A stretch of 64,000 bases of DNA from Antedon mediterranea. Its lineage: Eukaryota > Echinodermata > Crinoidea > Comatulida > Antedonidae. The translations under genes and the position numbers were made by a program. The stretch's first letter is position 1. The number at the start of each line of letters is the position of its first letter. Below the pieces are notes generated by a model that saw only the letters and a list, made by a program, of their open reading frames with translations, did no database searches and was not told where the DNA came from. The stretch is taken from contig NC_092674.1 in NCBI RefSeq assembly GCF_964355755.1, forward strand, positions 17,930,501 to 17,994,500, given 5' to 3'. Of the stretch, positions 11,459 to 24,195 are shown one piece after another.

Positions 11459-13033
11459 GATGCCAGATATTTTGTCGAAAGGAACTTCTATGTTGATGAT
11501 GGCTTAAAATCTCATGCCACACCTACCGAGGCAATAGACCTTTTGAAGCGGACTCAAGCTATGCTAGCTTCTGCAAAGTTGCGGTTGCACAAGATTGTGT
11601 CAAACAGTCAGGAGGTGATGAATGCCTTTAATCCGGAAGATCGTGCTGACAGTAAACAGGATCTAGATCTAGGCACAGATGCTCCTTCAACTCAGAGATC
11701 CCTCGGAGTCCATTGGGACATGAAAGCCGACACGTTTACATTTCGTATAGCCGGACACGACGAGCTATTTACAAAACGAAAGGTACTGTCAGAGATCAAC
11801 AGTATCTACGACCCCATTGGATTTGCTTCGCCGGTCGTCATAGCTGGAAAGATGTTGCTAAGAGACATGACACAAGAGAAAACTGATTGGGATGAACCAC
11901 TACCTAAACAGCTTCTATCTCAATGGCGTGAATGGAGGGCTTCTTTGGGTGCACTCTCACATGTCCAGATTCCTCGTGCGTACACACCCTTTCCGTCGAC
12001 GAGTTCCGTGCGCAGGGAACTGCATACATTTTCAGATGCGTCAAACAAAGCAATAGCCGCTGTTAGTTATCTCAAGACGACAGGGGAAGATGGTCACATT
12101 CATGTACGTTTCATGATTGGTAAGGTAAAGGCCGCTACGACTATACCCAGACTCGAGCTGTGTGGTGCCGTCCTTGCAGCAGAGATTGTAGAATTGGTGC
12201 AGGCAGAGCTAGATTTACCAATTGATGAGGTATATTTCTTCACCGACAGCAAAGTGGTGTTAGGGTACATATGCAACACAACTCGCCGTTTCCACATGTA
12301 TGTCTGCAACCGAGTGAACAGGATTCATAGATCAACCGATCCGAAACAATGGCGTTATGTCCCAACCCATCTGAACCCAGCAGATCTGGCTACGCGATCT
12401 ATAAAAGCTGAAGACCTGCAGAAATCAACATGGATAGTCGGACCCGAAACACTGCGCAAAACTACGTTTCCACCAAGCGATTTGTCATCTGTAGATTCGA
12501 CATGTGAACTTGCAGACGACCCAGAAGTGCGACCTATGGTTACATGTTCTAAGGTAGTAACTAAGAGCCAATCTCTTGGAACCGCAAGGTTTGGAAGGTT
12601 CTCTAGTTGGACCAGTGTAGTCAGGGCAGTGACCAACCTCCATGTTATACGTTGTACAAAACCAACTACCGAGAACGCAGGGTGCCGAAGTTGGCATGTA
12701 TGCGAGAGAAACAAGTCACTAGAAGAGACTCGCAGGGCAGAAGGAGTGATTATAAGATGTATACAGAGAGAGGCGTTTGGAGACGATATCAAGAAACTTG
12801 AAGAAGGAAAAGTAGTTGAGAAGAGTAGCAACGTTATTAAGTTAAATCCTATGTTGAACCAAGATGGAATTATGTGTGTAGGAGGTCGTCTCAGAAGATC
12901 CACCCTACCGACAGCAATCAAGCACCCAGTGTTGATACCAGGGAAAAGTCATGTAGGTACACTGCTTGTCAGACATTTCCACAATAAAATTCATCATCAA
13001 AGGAGACATTTTACAGAGGCAGCGATACGTTAA
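11459..13033 (+). pseudogene. BEL/Pao pol part 3: YVDD box, RNase H-like, integrase zinc domain
   Basis: Same frame as the previous segment. YVDD lies near 11495. It is followed by LYDPIGF-like SIYDPIGFASPVVI, an RNase H-type region with FSDASNKAIAA and FFTDSKVVLGYI, and HLNPADLATR. The end holds the H2C2-type zinc-binding start (HVGTLLVRHFHNKIHHQ). A TAA at 13031-13033 stops it. About 12 more codons of family-like sequence follow before the satellite begins. No DDE integrase core is present. Confidence 0.88.
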
Positions 13034-13070
13034 GCGGGGTTCTGGATAACAGGCTGTAAGAGATTGGTCT

Positions 13071-14392
13071 CTCGGGAACAATCGGCCATTTTCTCACAAA
13101 TACAGTATCAAATTTCGCTATATTTTAAAATTGTAATTGAGTTATACTCATATTTTAAAGATGAGGGCTGAGTAAACCGGACCAGTGGTCCTACTCTAAC
13201 TTATACTGGCCGACTAAGGAGGTACCCTAGTATAATCCCACCAAGTGACTGCCAGGAACAATCCGCCATTTTTTCACAAATACAGTATCAAATTTCACTA
13301 TATTTTAAAATATTAATTGTAAATGAGTTAAACTCAAATTTAAAAGATGAAGGCCGAGTAAACGGGACCAGTGGTCACACTCTAACTTATATTGTACGAC
13401 TAAGGAGATATCCTAGTATAATCCCACCAAGTGACTCTCAGGAACAATCCGCCATTTTCTCACAAATATAGTTTCAAATTTCACTATTTTTGAAAAATTG
13501 TAATTGAGTTACCCTCAAACTTAAAAGATTAGGGCTGAGTAAAAGGGACCAGTGGTCCAACTCTAACTTATACTGGACGACTAAGGAGGTACCCTAGTAT
13601 AATCCCACCAAGTGACTTACAGGAACAATCCGCCATTTTCTCACAAATACAGTATCAAATTTCACTATATTTTAAACTCGTATTGAGTTATAATCATATT
13701 TTAAAGATGAGGGCTTACTAAACCGGACCAGTGGTCCACTAAACCGGACCAGTGGTCCTACTCTAACTTATACTGGACGACTAAGGAGGTACCCTAGTAT
13801 AATCCCACCAAGTGACTCTCAGGAACAATCCGCCATTTTCTCACAAATACAGTATCAAATTTCACTATATTTTAAAATATTAATCGTAAGTGAGTTAAAC
13901 TCAAATTTAAAAGATGAGGACTGAGTAAACGGGACCAGTAGTCACACTCTAACTTAGTGGACGACTATGGAGGTATCCTAGTATAATCCCACCAAGTAAC
14001 GCTCAGGAACAATCCGCCATTTTCTCACAAATATAGTATCAAATTTCACTATATTTTAAAGTCATAATTGAGTTACACTCAAATTTTAAAGATGAGGGCT
14101 GAGTAAACAGGACCAGTGGTCCTACTCTAACTTATACTGGACGACTAAGGATGTACCCTAGTATTATCCCCCCAAGTGACTCCCAGGAACAATCCGCCAT
14201 TTTCTCACAAATACAGTATCAAATTTCACTATATTTTAAAATCGTAATCTAGTTACACTCAACATTTAAAGATGAGGGCTGAGTAAACGGGACCAGTGGT
14301 CCTACTCTAACCTATACTGGGCGACTAAGGAGGTACCCTAGTATAATCCCACAAAGTTACTCCAGGAACAATCCGCCGTTTTCTCACAAAAT
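13071..14392. repeat. Satellite array, monomer about 180 bp, eight copies
   Basis: GGAACAATC begins monomers at 13075, 13255, 13441, 13622, 13822, 14006, 14186 and 14365 (last partial). Spacings are 180, 186, 181, 200, 184, 180 and 179; the 200-bp monomer has an internal 20-bp duplication of ACTAAACCGGACCAGTGGTC. Shared blocks are CCGCCATTTTCTCACAAATA, GACCAGTGGTC and CCCACCAAGTGACT. No coding potential. Confidence 0.95.
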
Positions 14393-14567
14393 ATTTAATT
14401 CATAATACAGTACCATAAAAGCCATAAGTAACACTGAAAATGTAAAAAATACACAAAATAAAATAATAAAAGTGGGCTGGCTTATTGTTGGCTGGCTTAT
14501 TGTTGGCTAGCTTGACACAAGCCTTTGTCATTACGTTTGTAACATAATTCATAATCAATAGTTCCTT
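14393..14567. other. Short spacer
   Basis: AT-rich, with a triplicated GCTGGCTTATTGTTG motif at about 14473-14510. Confidence 0.4.
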
Positions 14568-14948
14568 TTATATAACACCTATATAAATTCCTGTCATTTG
14601 ATTGGACGAATGTGGGTCACATGGCGTGCAATAGTATACAAATAATGAATGTTTATGAGTGCAATGGTACAAATAATGGCACGAGGTGAATGATGAAAGG
14701 TTATATCAACGAGGCAAAGCCGAGTTGATATAACCTTTCATCATTCACCAAGTGCCATTATTTGTACCATTACACGAATACAAAACATTCATTATTTGTT
14801 TTATATAACATCTAGACGTTTTTTTTTCGTACACAAAAATGTTTCAAAAAGTACTATTTAACAATCGTTGAATAGTGCGTACTATTGCACGCCATGTGAC
14901 CCACATTCGTCCAATCAAATGACAGGAATTTATATAGGTGTTATATAA
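14568..14948. mobile_element. Long-arm MITE (family M1), copy with both ends
   Basis: Starts TTATATAACACCTATATA and ends with the complement at 14948. The outer arms of about 70 bp include CATTTGATTGGACGAATG and GGGTCACATGGCGTGCAATA. The inner hairpin is the inverted counterpart of the one in the 3513 copy. The left arm has lost about 90 bp that the right arm keeps (CGTCTAGATGTTATATAAAA in complement). Confidence 0.85.
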
Positions 14949-14968
14949 TACGCACTATTCAACGATAT

Positions 14969-15730
14969 TTACCCCCTACCCCATAATTGTCACAAATTAC
15001 TAATGACGAACAAGTTTCTTTATAATGAACAGCATATTCATTTTTGAAAAAATGTTAACTTCAATTTTCTTATTTATTGTGTCTATAGGTTTATGAAAAC
15101 ATTAGTTTGCATAAGATTTCTTGTATTTTTGTGTTTAAAATTGAAATTCATAGGCTATTTTAGAAGAAATTGCATTTTTTATTAAAGGTCAGTAACCTTT
15201 TGACCTCTAAAGATGTCAATAAATGCGGGATTCATTTTTTTAAAGTATATTGCAATTAGGCAATCTATCTACTACATACTGATAGCAAGAAAATGCAAAT
15301 CTGTTAACTAAATTGTAAATTATTCGCAAAAATGTTACCCCCTACCCCATAATTGTAAACGATTACAAATTACTAAAAACAACAAATTTCTTCATAATAC
15401 ACAGTATATTCATATTTTGTTAATCTTTAACTTCAATTTTCTTGTTTATTGGGTCTATATGTTCATGAAAACATCAGTTTGCATAATATCTATTGTATTT
15501 TTGTTGTTAAAAACTGAAAGTTATAAGTTAATATTAGAAAAAAAATTCATTTTTTATTAAATTTCAATGACCTTCTGACCGCTAATGGCGTCAATAATTG
15601 TTGGATTTACTTATAAAAATATATTATGCTTAAGCAGTCTATACACTACATACTGACACAAAGAAAATGCAAATATGTTCACTCAATCCCAAGTTATTAG
15701 CAAAAATGTTACCCCCTACCCCAACATTTT
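14969..15730. repeat. Tandem repeat of 366-374 bp, two units plus start of a third
   Basis: TTACCCCCTACCCCA begins units at 14969, 15335 and 15709. Units share CAATTTTCTTRTTTATTG, ACATACTGA and GCAAAAATG. The third stops after about 20 bases. No coding potential. Confidence 0.9.
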
Positions 15731-15997
15731 ATGTTGCATATTTTCCGTAGGCGGTGTTATATAATCCTAAAAAATGACTATTAAGCTGTACAATTGGCAT
15801 TGCTATCATGGATTTCTGAAAAGTAGACATATTAAGCTTTCCAAAAATGTATGGTAGCATTTGCCACCAATTTGATACTGCTTTCGCAAAAAACTGGACC
15901 TGGCCCATGGACTAAAGGTTAATTTTAGGTTTGTTATTTCGGTCCAAGAAAATGTCATAGTTTGTTTGATTGTCAAAATTAAAAAAATTGTATGTAA
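15731..15997. other. Spacer resembling part of the repeats near 18870
   Basis: AAGAAAATGTCATAG and TTGTTTGATTGTCAAAA (15945-15980) recur near 18890-18925. Nothing else recognised. Confidence 0.4.
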
Positions 15998-17268
15998 CTA
16001 GAGGGTGAGCTCGCTTCGCTCGCTCCCCCTCTAGGATGTGTAGACGATGGTTCTCGGAATGATAATGTTCTCCTTATACGTTTTCTGTCGGTTACCATTA
16101 TTGAAAATGCTTGACATTCGTAAAACTAAACTACTTTGTTTCACAGTGTTTTAGATGATTAATAACATTTTAAAGTATAGTTTTTATTGTTTGGTAGGGC
16201 CCTTTGGGGAGGCGGAGGTCATTTGAGGGAGGTGCTTATTCGAGGATATATGTTAAATTTTTTAGTTTTAATAATATGGTAAAATTTATAATCAAATGAA
16301 ATCCTCTAATAGATATGAAAAGAGCTAAAAAAGAATAACAAATGCTTGGTAAATTGTAGATAACAGTGCCGTGAATTCTACTACAAATAGTATAATTTTG
16401 TTATTATAAATATGTGGATGGACGTTTAATAGATAGTTGGGTTGGGGGTGGGGGGGGGTTTATTATTCAAAGTGATGTTTTATTGGAGAGGCGTTTATTC
16501 AAATGAATACCATCCTAATAATTATTAATACATTATTTAATTTAATCATCTCTTGAAACTGCCGTAACAGAGTGGGCCCAAGAAAGAAGACATTACGGCT
16601 TGCAACATGGGCAGACATCTCGGTCCTAACGGGACACAGGAAGATAGCCTACAGTTATTCCTGCAAGCTTACTCAATAAAACTCAGCTATCGGGATTTCA
16701 CTCGAAAAATGTCTTATCATCAAATCTCCCTATGTAATTTTATAATACTATTCCCCACAATATATTCTGATTCTTTATGACGTATATTTAATTTGATCTT
16801 TATTAATTTGCAGTATAATTTAACTACTGTACCTTCACACACGCGTGGTATGTTTTAAAATAAACAAAAAACTGAAATGGCTATGACTAATGGCCAACCA
16901 CTCCTACTATCTGATTTTTTTTTCGTCTTCCAAAGGGACACTGTATTGATTGATGGAAAGTGCCTGTTTCCAGTCACCTTTAGGGTCAAATCTATTATTT
17001 TAACTGCTCCCTTGTGTTTGCAAGGTGAACTTATCTTAAACCCGGAAATTACTTTGACCGGGAAGAATTGAAATTGAGAGGAAAATCCAATGTTGAAATC
17101 ATAAATGTTGTTAAAAAACTCTTTATAATATCTTCCTAAGATATAAATATGGAACAATAGCGTCGGCGTGCACACTAATGTTATCAAATCTACGTTTCGC
17201 GGTACATCTCGGATAGATAAGGTAGGTATCCAAGGCGGAGATTTGTACCGAAGTTTTTGCATTGTGCT
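15998..17268 (-). mobile_element. Helitron-like element (family B), minus-strand copy
   Basis: On the minus strand the end is hairpin-forming GAGCGAGCGAAGCGAGCTC, then ACCCT, then CTAG (15998-16001) followed by T. The body matches the plus-strand copy 39945-41123: CTGACATAGGCGAGCACAAT at its start, GATGTACCGCGAAACGTAGA, and the CCCTCGAATAAGCACC/GGGCCC block. No protein domains; ORFs inside are incidental. The 5' end is placed where the two copies stop matching. Confidence 0.7.
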
Positions 17269-18204
17269 CGCCTATGTCAGAATTAACCATAATTTATATA
17301 TAAATATGCAATTAAGGATGACATAATCAACTTTTTTTCTCATAATTTCATAATAAATCATACATATGATACATACAATTTCAATTGGTGGTACAATTTA
17401 GTACGGAATGTATGAACCCACTTTCCAAACCATTGAGAGACTCTTAAAAAAAAACCAGAAAATGAGAGGCAACATTGCCTGGCATCATTGCCAACATTGC
17501 TGCCTCTTATCATATCCATCAAAGTACCTAATGTTTACCGAAACTTTGTATCATGGTCATTGTTCTCGAAACCTTACAAACATTACCCACTATCACAAGC
17601 ATCACAACATAAAATGTTTACAGTCGCATTATAAACTCCTTACAACATAACTTCCAATATGCCTGTACACAATCTTGCATAATTCTGTCATGGTGTACCA
17701 CGACAACCAGCGGGTACACCAACCTAAATAAAAAGTTGATTTAATAAACCATGATTACATGATCACCTATGCTATTATTCTACTGCTGACTATCACATAA
17801 CTAATTCTGTTATTTTGGTTATATAGCATTAACATTAGTTAAAACTGTAGTTGTCTGTGATGTCATTGTTTGCTACAACTTTGTTTAAAGACATTCTTTC
17901 ATAATCACACCTTTTATCAATTACATTTTTCTCAAAGTTCATCTGACCTTCAATAGAATCACATTGCCTGGTAAGTTTTCTTGCAGAATAAATTGCTTTT
18001 ACTCCTGACGGTCCAACTAAACCAGATAGTACCTTATTACTTGGACTTGGGCTTCTGCTATGACCTATTGAAAACAAATAATGTAATAGCTTTTTATGTA
18101 AGCATTATTTTCATAATGAAAAAAAAAATCTTATTTCGTTTCCTTTCCCAAGGAGACTCGAACTCTGTACCTTGAATGCTATAGAAGCGATCACAGACCA
18201 TCGT
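17269..18204. other. Unassigned AT-rich stretch
   Basis: Several ORFs of 60-80 codons on both strands, none with recognisable domains or codon pattern. I see no RNA gene or repeat here. Confidence 0.3.
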
Positions 18205-18570
18205 CCAACTTTTCTAGACAAGAATTTTCCGTAGATTACGAATATGGAAGGTAATCGATCAGGATAGGAAGCATTTTCGAGATATAAGGGGTCAAAGTTC
18301 AAAATTTACCAATTACAACAATGTATTATGTATACATATGATAACAAATTTATTGAAGCACAATTTAGTCTTTTATTACATTTTTAGGATCCGATTATGA
18401 AATAAAATCCCTTTGTAATTAAGGTTCAAATGTTAATATTGACCAATCATAGAATGTACCTAAAACCAAATAAAAACTAATATCTAACAAATATTGGATG
18501 TTTTCTCATCCTATAATAATCAATCATACGTAATGTAAAAGAGCGAATACAGATCAAAGGTCAACATTTT
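18205..18570. repeat. Dispersed repeat, inverted partner at 35650-36150
   Basis: GTAGATTACGAATATGGAAG, GATCAGGATAGGAAGC and TCGAGATATAAGGGGTCAAA occur here and, reversed, at 36060-36130. The match continues through the ACAATGTATTATGTATA and GGATGTTTTCTCA blocks. Confidence 0.75.
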
Positions 18571-18870
18571 AATATGCATATTAGTTACCAAATACTGATA
18601 ATATAACTTTTCAAAATTAATTTTGCAAAGTTGGTCAGAACATGGTTGCAGGCCTGCAATATTCATTTTGATTTGATCTGCATCTTTATGTTGGCAATAT
18701 ATAATTTTGGTTTTTATTTGTCTAGGTACTCAGATAACTGAGAATACTTAGTTATGTACTAGCCAGTCTGTGCACATTAACTGGTAAACAAAATACAATT
18801 ATGTGGTTTTTTCATTTGGTCAAAGTATACTTTCAACTTTAATATATGAACATTTTAAAGAAAAAGGTTA

Positions 18871-21078
18871 ATGTTAAGTTTGTTATGTCCAAGAAAATGT
18901 CATAGGTTGTTTGATTGTCAAAACTACGACGTCTATGACGTCATACGAACACGTTGATTTAGACCATTTGCGCGCGTTTCAGTTGAAAAATTTATAAAAT
19001 ATTGTCAAAATTATGCCTAATTTGAATCTATTATAGCTCTTCAGGATCAAAGGTTACCCCAATTTTTTTAACTTATTATGTAAGATGATAAATTGTAGAT
19101 ATGAATTTATGCAGAATTTTTATGGCCACACGTATGTAAAATATAGGATTTTTGTCTCTTCCGTTATTGCTCATCATATTCAACAGAGCGCATCTCGCTT
19201 ATACGTATTCCATTTCCCCAAGATTTTAATATTGTCTACGTCAATCAACTATCTTTTGAATTCAGCAATAACAACATCATATTCTTCAGTTCAGGTCATA
19301 ATGCCATAATCTTTCTCTGTGTGCAATATTCTAGTTCTTCTTTCCTTCCTTCCTTTTTGTGAGTCGCAATTCTCTAAAATGTTTATAACATTTCATAACT
19401 TTGACAACATATGGGCATTTACGTGAAGTTGTGCACCTCCTATTTTTGAATGACGTCATAGTTGCGCAACGCGACTTACGCGCGATTTTATGAATTTCAA
19501 TGATTGATCATAGGATAAAAAATAAAAGTCATTTTGTATTAAAACTTACTGAAAATTTAAGTCATATCAAGGGCAAACTTTCTATGGATTAAAAATGGCA
19601 TGTTTCACAAGAAGTTACGCGCGCATGCGCATTTAAAATTTCAAAATGCGCAAAATTCATTTTTAATCAACTTTTTACGCGTTTCTTGTCATTTTGAGCA
19701 TGTCAAAAATTCCCACGGGCGCGCAATTTTTTACGCGCACGTAGCGTTAAAAATATATTTTTTTTCTCTTGAATTATATTTTTCAAGCCTTTCTTAGTAA
19801 TTTTGAAAACAATTTAGACCTTTTCCAGTTTAAATAACGCCATACGAACACGTTGAATTAGACAATTCGTGCGCGTTTTTTTTTAAAAAGCTTAAAAAAT
19901 CGTCAAAATAATGTCTTTTTTTAAACAGTCATAGTTTCTAAAGTTTATTTTTATTACAAAATCTAGAAGTTGATGAGTTGTAAATATCGGATCATTCATC
20001 GATAAGGCTAAAAAAACATTGTGACGTCATCGTATGGCCACACGAATGTAAAATATAGGATTTTTGTCTATTTCGTTATTGCTCATCACATTCAATGGAC
20101 CGCATCACGCGTATCTGTATTCCATTACGTGTAGAGCCCCATTAGAGAATGTGTTCATTTTTACCCGAAGTTTTGAAAAACTTCGGGTAAATGTCACTTA
20201 ACCTCCTACTGTGACATGTGTTTATTTAAGTCCAACTTTGATAGGCAGGTCATTAAACTATTTGATCATTGCTGAATTCTGCTAGTTTTTGCCTTGCATA
20301 CTGAAGAATGTACCTTGTCCTAATCAATCAATTACAAGAGAGCTAATAAAATCACAGGGGTATAATAGGATTCAGGTAATTAATCACCTGCTTAGTTGAT
20401 TTATCTGATAAGGATTTTGACCAAAAAGTTCTAATGGGGATGTACACCTAATGTCCTTTTTCTCCTACATTTTAATATTGTCTAGGTCAATCAACTTTCT
20501 TTCGCATGAGATAAAAATATTTTAATTTATAGGATTGTAGATACGAAATCATGTGAACTTTTCGCCAATCGGATGTTGTGACGTCATCATATGACAAGTT
20601 TAATTAAAAAGGTCAAATTTTCATCGTCTGCGTCAGAGTTCATTACATTTAAAAGTGCGCGCACCAACATTTTACGTATTCAAATTTCTTCTACAGTTTA
20701 ATATGTTGTTGCTGAGGTAATTTTCTTCAGAAATTGCTATCTTTGTGTTTTATTTTGATGACATCATCATGTTAAATATTTGAATTAAAGGCAGGTCCCG
20801 TAATTTAGTTAATATGTCATAATAATTATACAGTAGTACAATGTACACCAGCATAGGCTCTGATGTGAGCAAATTGTTGTTTGCCGCCCTCTGTATCATG
20901 TAGAATTAATGTCTCCTTGTATACACAGTATACTGTATAATAATAATACATTGTAGCATAGGCGAAAATACAGGACCACCTCTTATTATAGTTTTTAACA
21001 TAACGATGACGTATGACGTGCACGTGGCGTCTGTCGTGCGGATAACTAACTCGTCAAAGTGACGAGTTTCATGTCTAG
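18871..21078 (+). mobile_element. Helitron-like repeat (family A, copy 2), modular
   Basis: Ends in hairpin AACTCGTC-AAAGT-GACGAGTT (21048-21068), then CTAG at 21075-21078 and T. The body has two rounds of a module (GACGTCATACGAACACGTTG near 18937, a similar phrase near 19840; ATATAGGATTTTTGTCT near 19142 and 20050), so it may be two copies in tandem. A MITE is inserted at 20129-20448. ORFs of 65-74 codons inside lack domains. Confidence 0.55.
20129..20448. mobile_element. MITE of about 320 bp with GTGTA--CCCCATTAGA ends
   Basis: Left end GTGTAGAGCCCCATTAGA near 20129; right end TCTAATGGGGATGTACAC near 20429-20446. A perfect 12-bp hairpin ACCCGAAGTTTT / AAAACTTCGGGT lies near 20163-20188. 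Flanks match the uninterrupted module near 19200-19240, which marks it as an insertion. Confidence 0.65.
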
Positions 21079-22029
21079 TTTAAATTTATATTTGTAGTAA
21101 TGAAACATTTTCACATAAAATGACCAGAAATACAATTTATGACCTATGACATTTATACGATTTTTAATTAATTAGGTGATCATTTAGAATAAAATGATCA
21201 CCTATTGTTATTGTATGAAATCTTTATTCTTCTTCTTCTTCTTCTTATTCTTATTATTTATTTCTCTCTGTACAAATTTGTGTAACAATTATCTCAAAAA
21301 GTTTAATGTAAATGATTACCAAAATTTTACAATGTCTTTCAAATACTGTAACTTAGTCCTAATAAGCTTTTCAGCGTGATCACTCATCCATGACGTCGCG
21401 TATACGCCATTTTGTGAAATCACATTGTCAATCATATCTCCATAATTCATTATCACATATTAATGAAATTCACTACACGTAAACTTCAGGTCAAAGGTAA
21501 AAGTATTAGCAAATAAAAAATTGCGTGTTTCAAGGTCATGCGCGTGAAATCGCGCATTAAAATTTTAAAAAGCTCAAAATTAAGTTTTGATCAATTTAGA
21601 GCATGAAATAGGCCATTTGCGTGTTTCAAAAAATTACTGCCCAAAAACACATTTTTGCGCACGCGATTTTTAAAAAGGGTAAAAAATAAAATTTGATGTA
21701 TACATCATATTCTACTCACAATCCTTAGTACATTCTCCGAATTTGAGTCCATTCCGACTTAAAATAATGCTATACGAGCACGTTAAAAATGACAAAATGC
21801 GCACATTAATTGTACAAAAGTGCTAAAAATGGTAAAAAATAAGGCCTTTTTAAAATGAATATAACTCTTCAGAATGGCAGGTGACCCCCAATTTTTTTAA
21901 CTTATTATGGAAGCCAATAAGTTGTAGATATAAATATATATACATATTAGACGTACAAAATGGTATGACGTCATGAAATGGCCACTTGAATTTAAAAATT
22001 AGTAATTTTTATCTTTTTGTGTGGGTTAT

Positions 22030-24195
22030 CTATGGAAAGCCAAACCCGCCAAAAATACATAATACATACCATCCACCAATAATTAATTCGTACAAAATTC
22101 AAACCATCCAATATTATCTCATGCAGTTCAATGAAAACTTAAACCATTCACCTAGTATCTACACCATCCAATACAATGTGTGACCATCTACCACTAGCCC
22201 AAACGACAGTACGCCGAACAAACTACCCATAACACAAACCATCTAAAGAATGTTGAGCCCAGGCAGCAATAATTGAATTAATCTAACGTTAATACAAGTA
22301 TATATTAGCCAACTCATTTATCAACATTTCATGTAGTTCATGAACATTTCAAACAAAGCATCTTAATTATAGTTCATCGAATTCTAATTCTAATACATTG
22401 CCTGTTTTATACACCGTTCGTCTGTTCAACAGTTTAAACAACTGTTTTGCACACGATACGCCCGTTCGTGAGTTCAAACCATGATATTTGAAGCATCGAC
22501 TTTCCAAATGCCGATTTTTCGCACCGAACGTATTTTCTTGAGTTAAAGTGGTTGCATTTCAATCACTTACTTTCGATTGGCCAGTATTACACACCGTTCG
22601 CTTGTTCGTGTTCAAACCATGATATTTGAAGCATCGACTTTCCAAACGGCGATTTTTCGCACCGAACGTATTTTCTTGAGTTAAAGTGGTTGCATTTCAA
22701 TCACCTACTTTCGATTGGCCAGTATTACACACCGTTCGCTTGTTCGTGATTTCATGTGATAACATTTCATTCGACAACTTTTCAAACGTTAGTTTTTGGC
22801 TCTGCTTACGTATATGTCAGTTGATATGCTATTTTTTAATTTTCATACTTTCCATAGTCAGTTTTGTACATCATTCGCATTTACGCATGTAAAGTGTAGA
22901 TATTCCACTCGACAAGTTTTAAACGGTAGTTGTTCGCACATTTATTGTTTTATTGTTAAATTGTAACTGTTGGCGCCGATTTAATATTGAGGGGCGGGGG
23001 GGGGGGCGGTGAATGTCAACTTTACGACTGTATGACACTTACTTAGGCCTAGGCCTACGTTACACACACAGGGAGATGTAAACTAATTTATAAATTTATT
23101 TTACATCTCCCTGGTTACACACATTATCACAAACTTAAATAATGAAAAAAAAAAACAGAATGAAATAATATAATTTAGCTTGTGGGCCTGTTACAATTAA
23201 CATGTCCATTGTTCCTAAAATGTTCTCATCTTACGGTTGTGGTTGTGGTTGATTTAATATTACACACTACGGAAAAAAAACCCCTTTTTTGAGAGAGTGT
23301 AATTTCCGGACATGTAGAGATACCATATTTAAAAATGTGTACTGTTCACATTCAGTACCGAACACCTCCCCCCCCCCCCCCCCCAATATAAAATCGGCGC
23401 CAACAGTTACAATTTAACAATAAAAAAAAAACTACCGTTTTAAAACTTGTCGAGTGGAATATCTACACTTTACATGCGTAAATGCGAATGATGTACAAAA
23501 CTGATGTATGGAAAGTATGAAAATTAAAAAATAGTATATCAATTGATATATACGTAAGCGGAGCCAAAAGCTAACGTTTGAAAAGTTGTCGAATGAAATG
23601 TTATCACATGAAATCACGAACAAGCGAACGGTGTGTAATACTGGCCAATCGAAAGTAGGTGATTGAAATGCAACCACTTTAACTCAAGAAAATACGTTCG
23701 GTGCGAAAAATCGCCGTTTGGAAAGTCGATGCTTCAAATATCATGGTTTGAACTCACGAACGGGCGTATCGTGTGCAAAACAGTTGTTTAAACTGTTGAA
23801 CAGACGAACGGTGTATAAAACAGGCAATGTATTAGAATTAGAATTCGATGAACTATAATTAAGATGCTTTGTTTGAAATGTTCATGAACAACATGAAATG
23901 TTGATAAATGAGTTGGCTAATATATACTTGTATTAACGTTAGATTAATTCAATTATTGCTGCCTGGGCTCAACATTCTTTAGATGGTTTGTGTTATGGGT
24001 AGTTTGTTCGGCGTACTGTCGTTTGGGCTAGTGGTAGATGGTCACACATTGTATTGGATGGTGTAGATACTAGGTGAATGGTTTAAGTTTTCATTGAACT
24101 GCATGAGATAATATTGGATGGTTTGAATTTTGTACGAATTAATTATTGGTGGATGGTATGTATTATGTATTTTTGGCGGGTTTGGCTTTCCATAG
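22030..24195. mobile_element. 2.17-kb palindromic (foldback) element
   Basis: The left arm starts CTATGGAAAGCCAAACCCGC and the right arm ends with its complement. Arms are about 980 bp (22030-23010) and 830 bp (23365-24195), nearly identical, around a 355-bp centre. The size difference comes mainly from a 138-bp tandem duplication in the left arm (GTTCAAACCATGATATTTGA at 22472 and 22610). TTAT on both outer sides is a possible 4-bp duplication. A 60-codon frame starting MVAFQSPTFDWPVLHTVRLF appears once in each arm, a result of the symmetry. Arms end at G- and C-tracts (22991-23008, 23368-23384). Confidence 0.88.
23069..23113. mobile_element. 45-bp hairpin insertion with 10-bp direct repeats
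   Basis: CAGGGAGATGTAAA and TTTACATCTCCCTG form perfect 14-bp arms. GTTACACACA flanks it at 23059-23068 and 23114-23123. It sits in the central spacer of the large palindrome. CAGGG...CCCTG ends recall hAT elements (usual duplication 8 bp), but its size is far below normal MITEs. Confidence 0.7.

Larger units (their letters stand above)
7730..13070 (+). mobile_element. BEL/Pao LTR retrotransposon, decayed, 3' end missing
   Basis: Plus-strand order: leader/LTR-like segment, gag with coiled coil and DUF1759-type domain, zinc-knuckle region, A17-type protease, reverse transcriptase, RNase H-like region, H2C2 integrase zinc domain. That order is diagnostic of BEL/Pao. It has a TGATG junction or frameshift at 8812, further frameshifts near 9398, 9735 and 11005, a nonsense codon at 11456 and a stop at 13031. 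The integrase catalytic core and the 3' LTR are absent; the sequence runs straight into a satellite array at about 13071. GC content is clearly above its surroundings, suggesting a fairly recent arrival. Confidence 0.9.

Noticed and set aside
12100-12921. Minus-strand ORFs within 12100-12921
   Set aside because: They are antisense shadows of the BEL/Pao pol frame.
22686-23677. Two similar ORFs, one per strand, starting MVAFQSPTFDWP
   Set aside because: They are mirror copies in the arms of a palindrome; no domain or supporting context.
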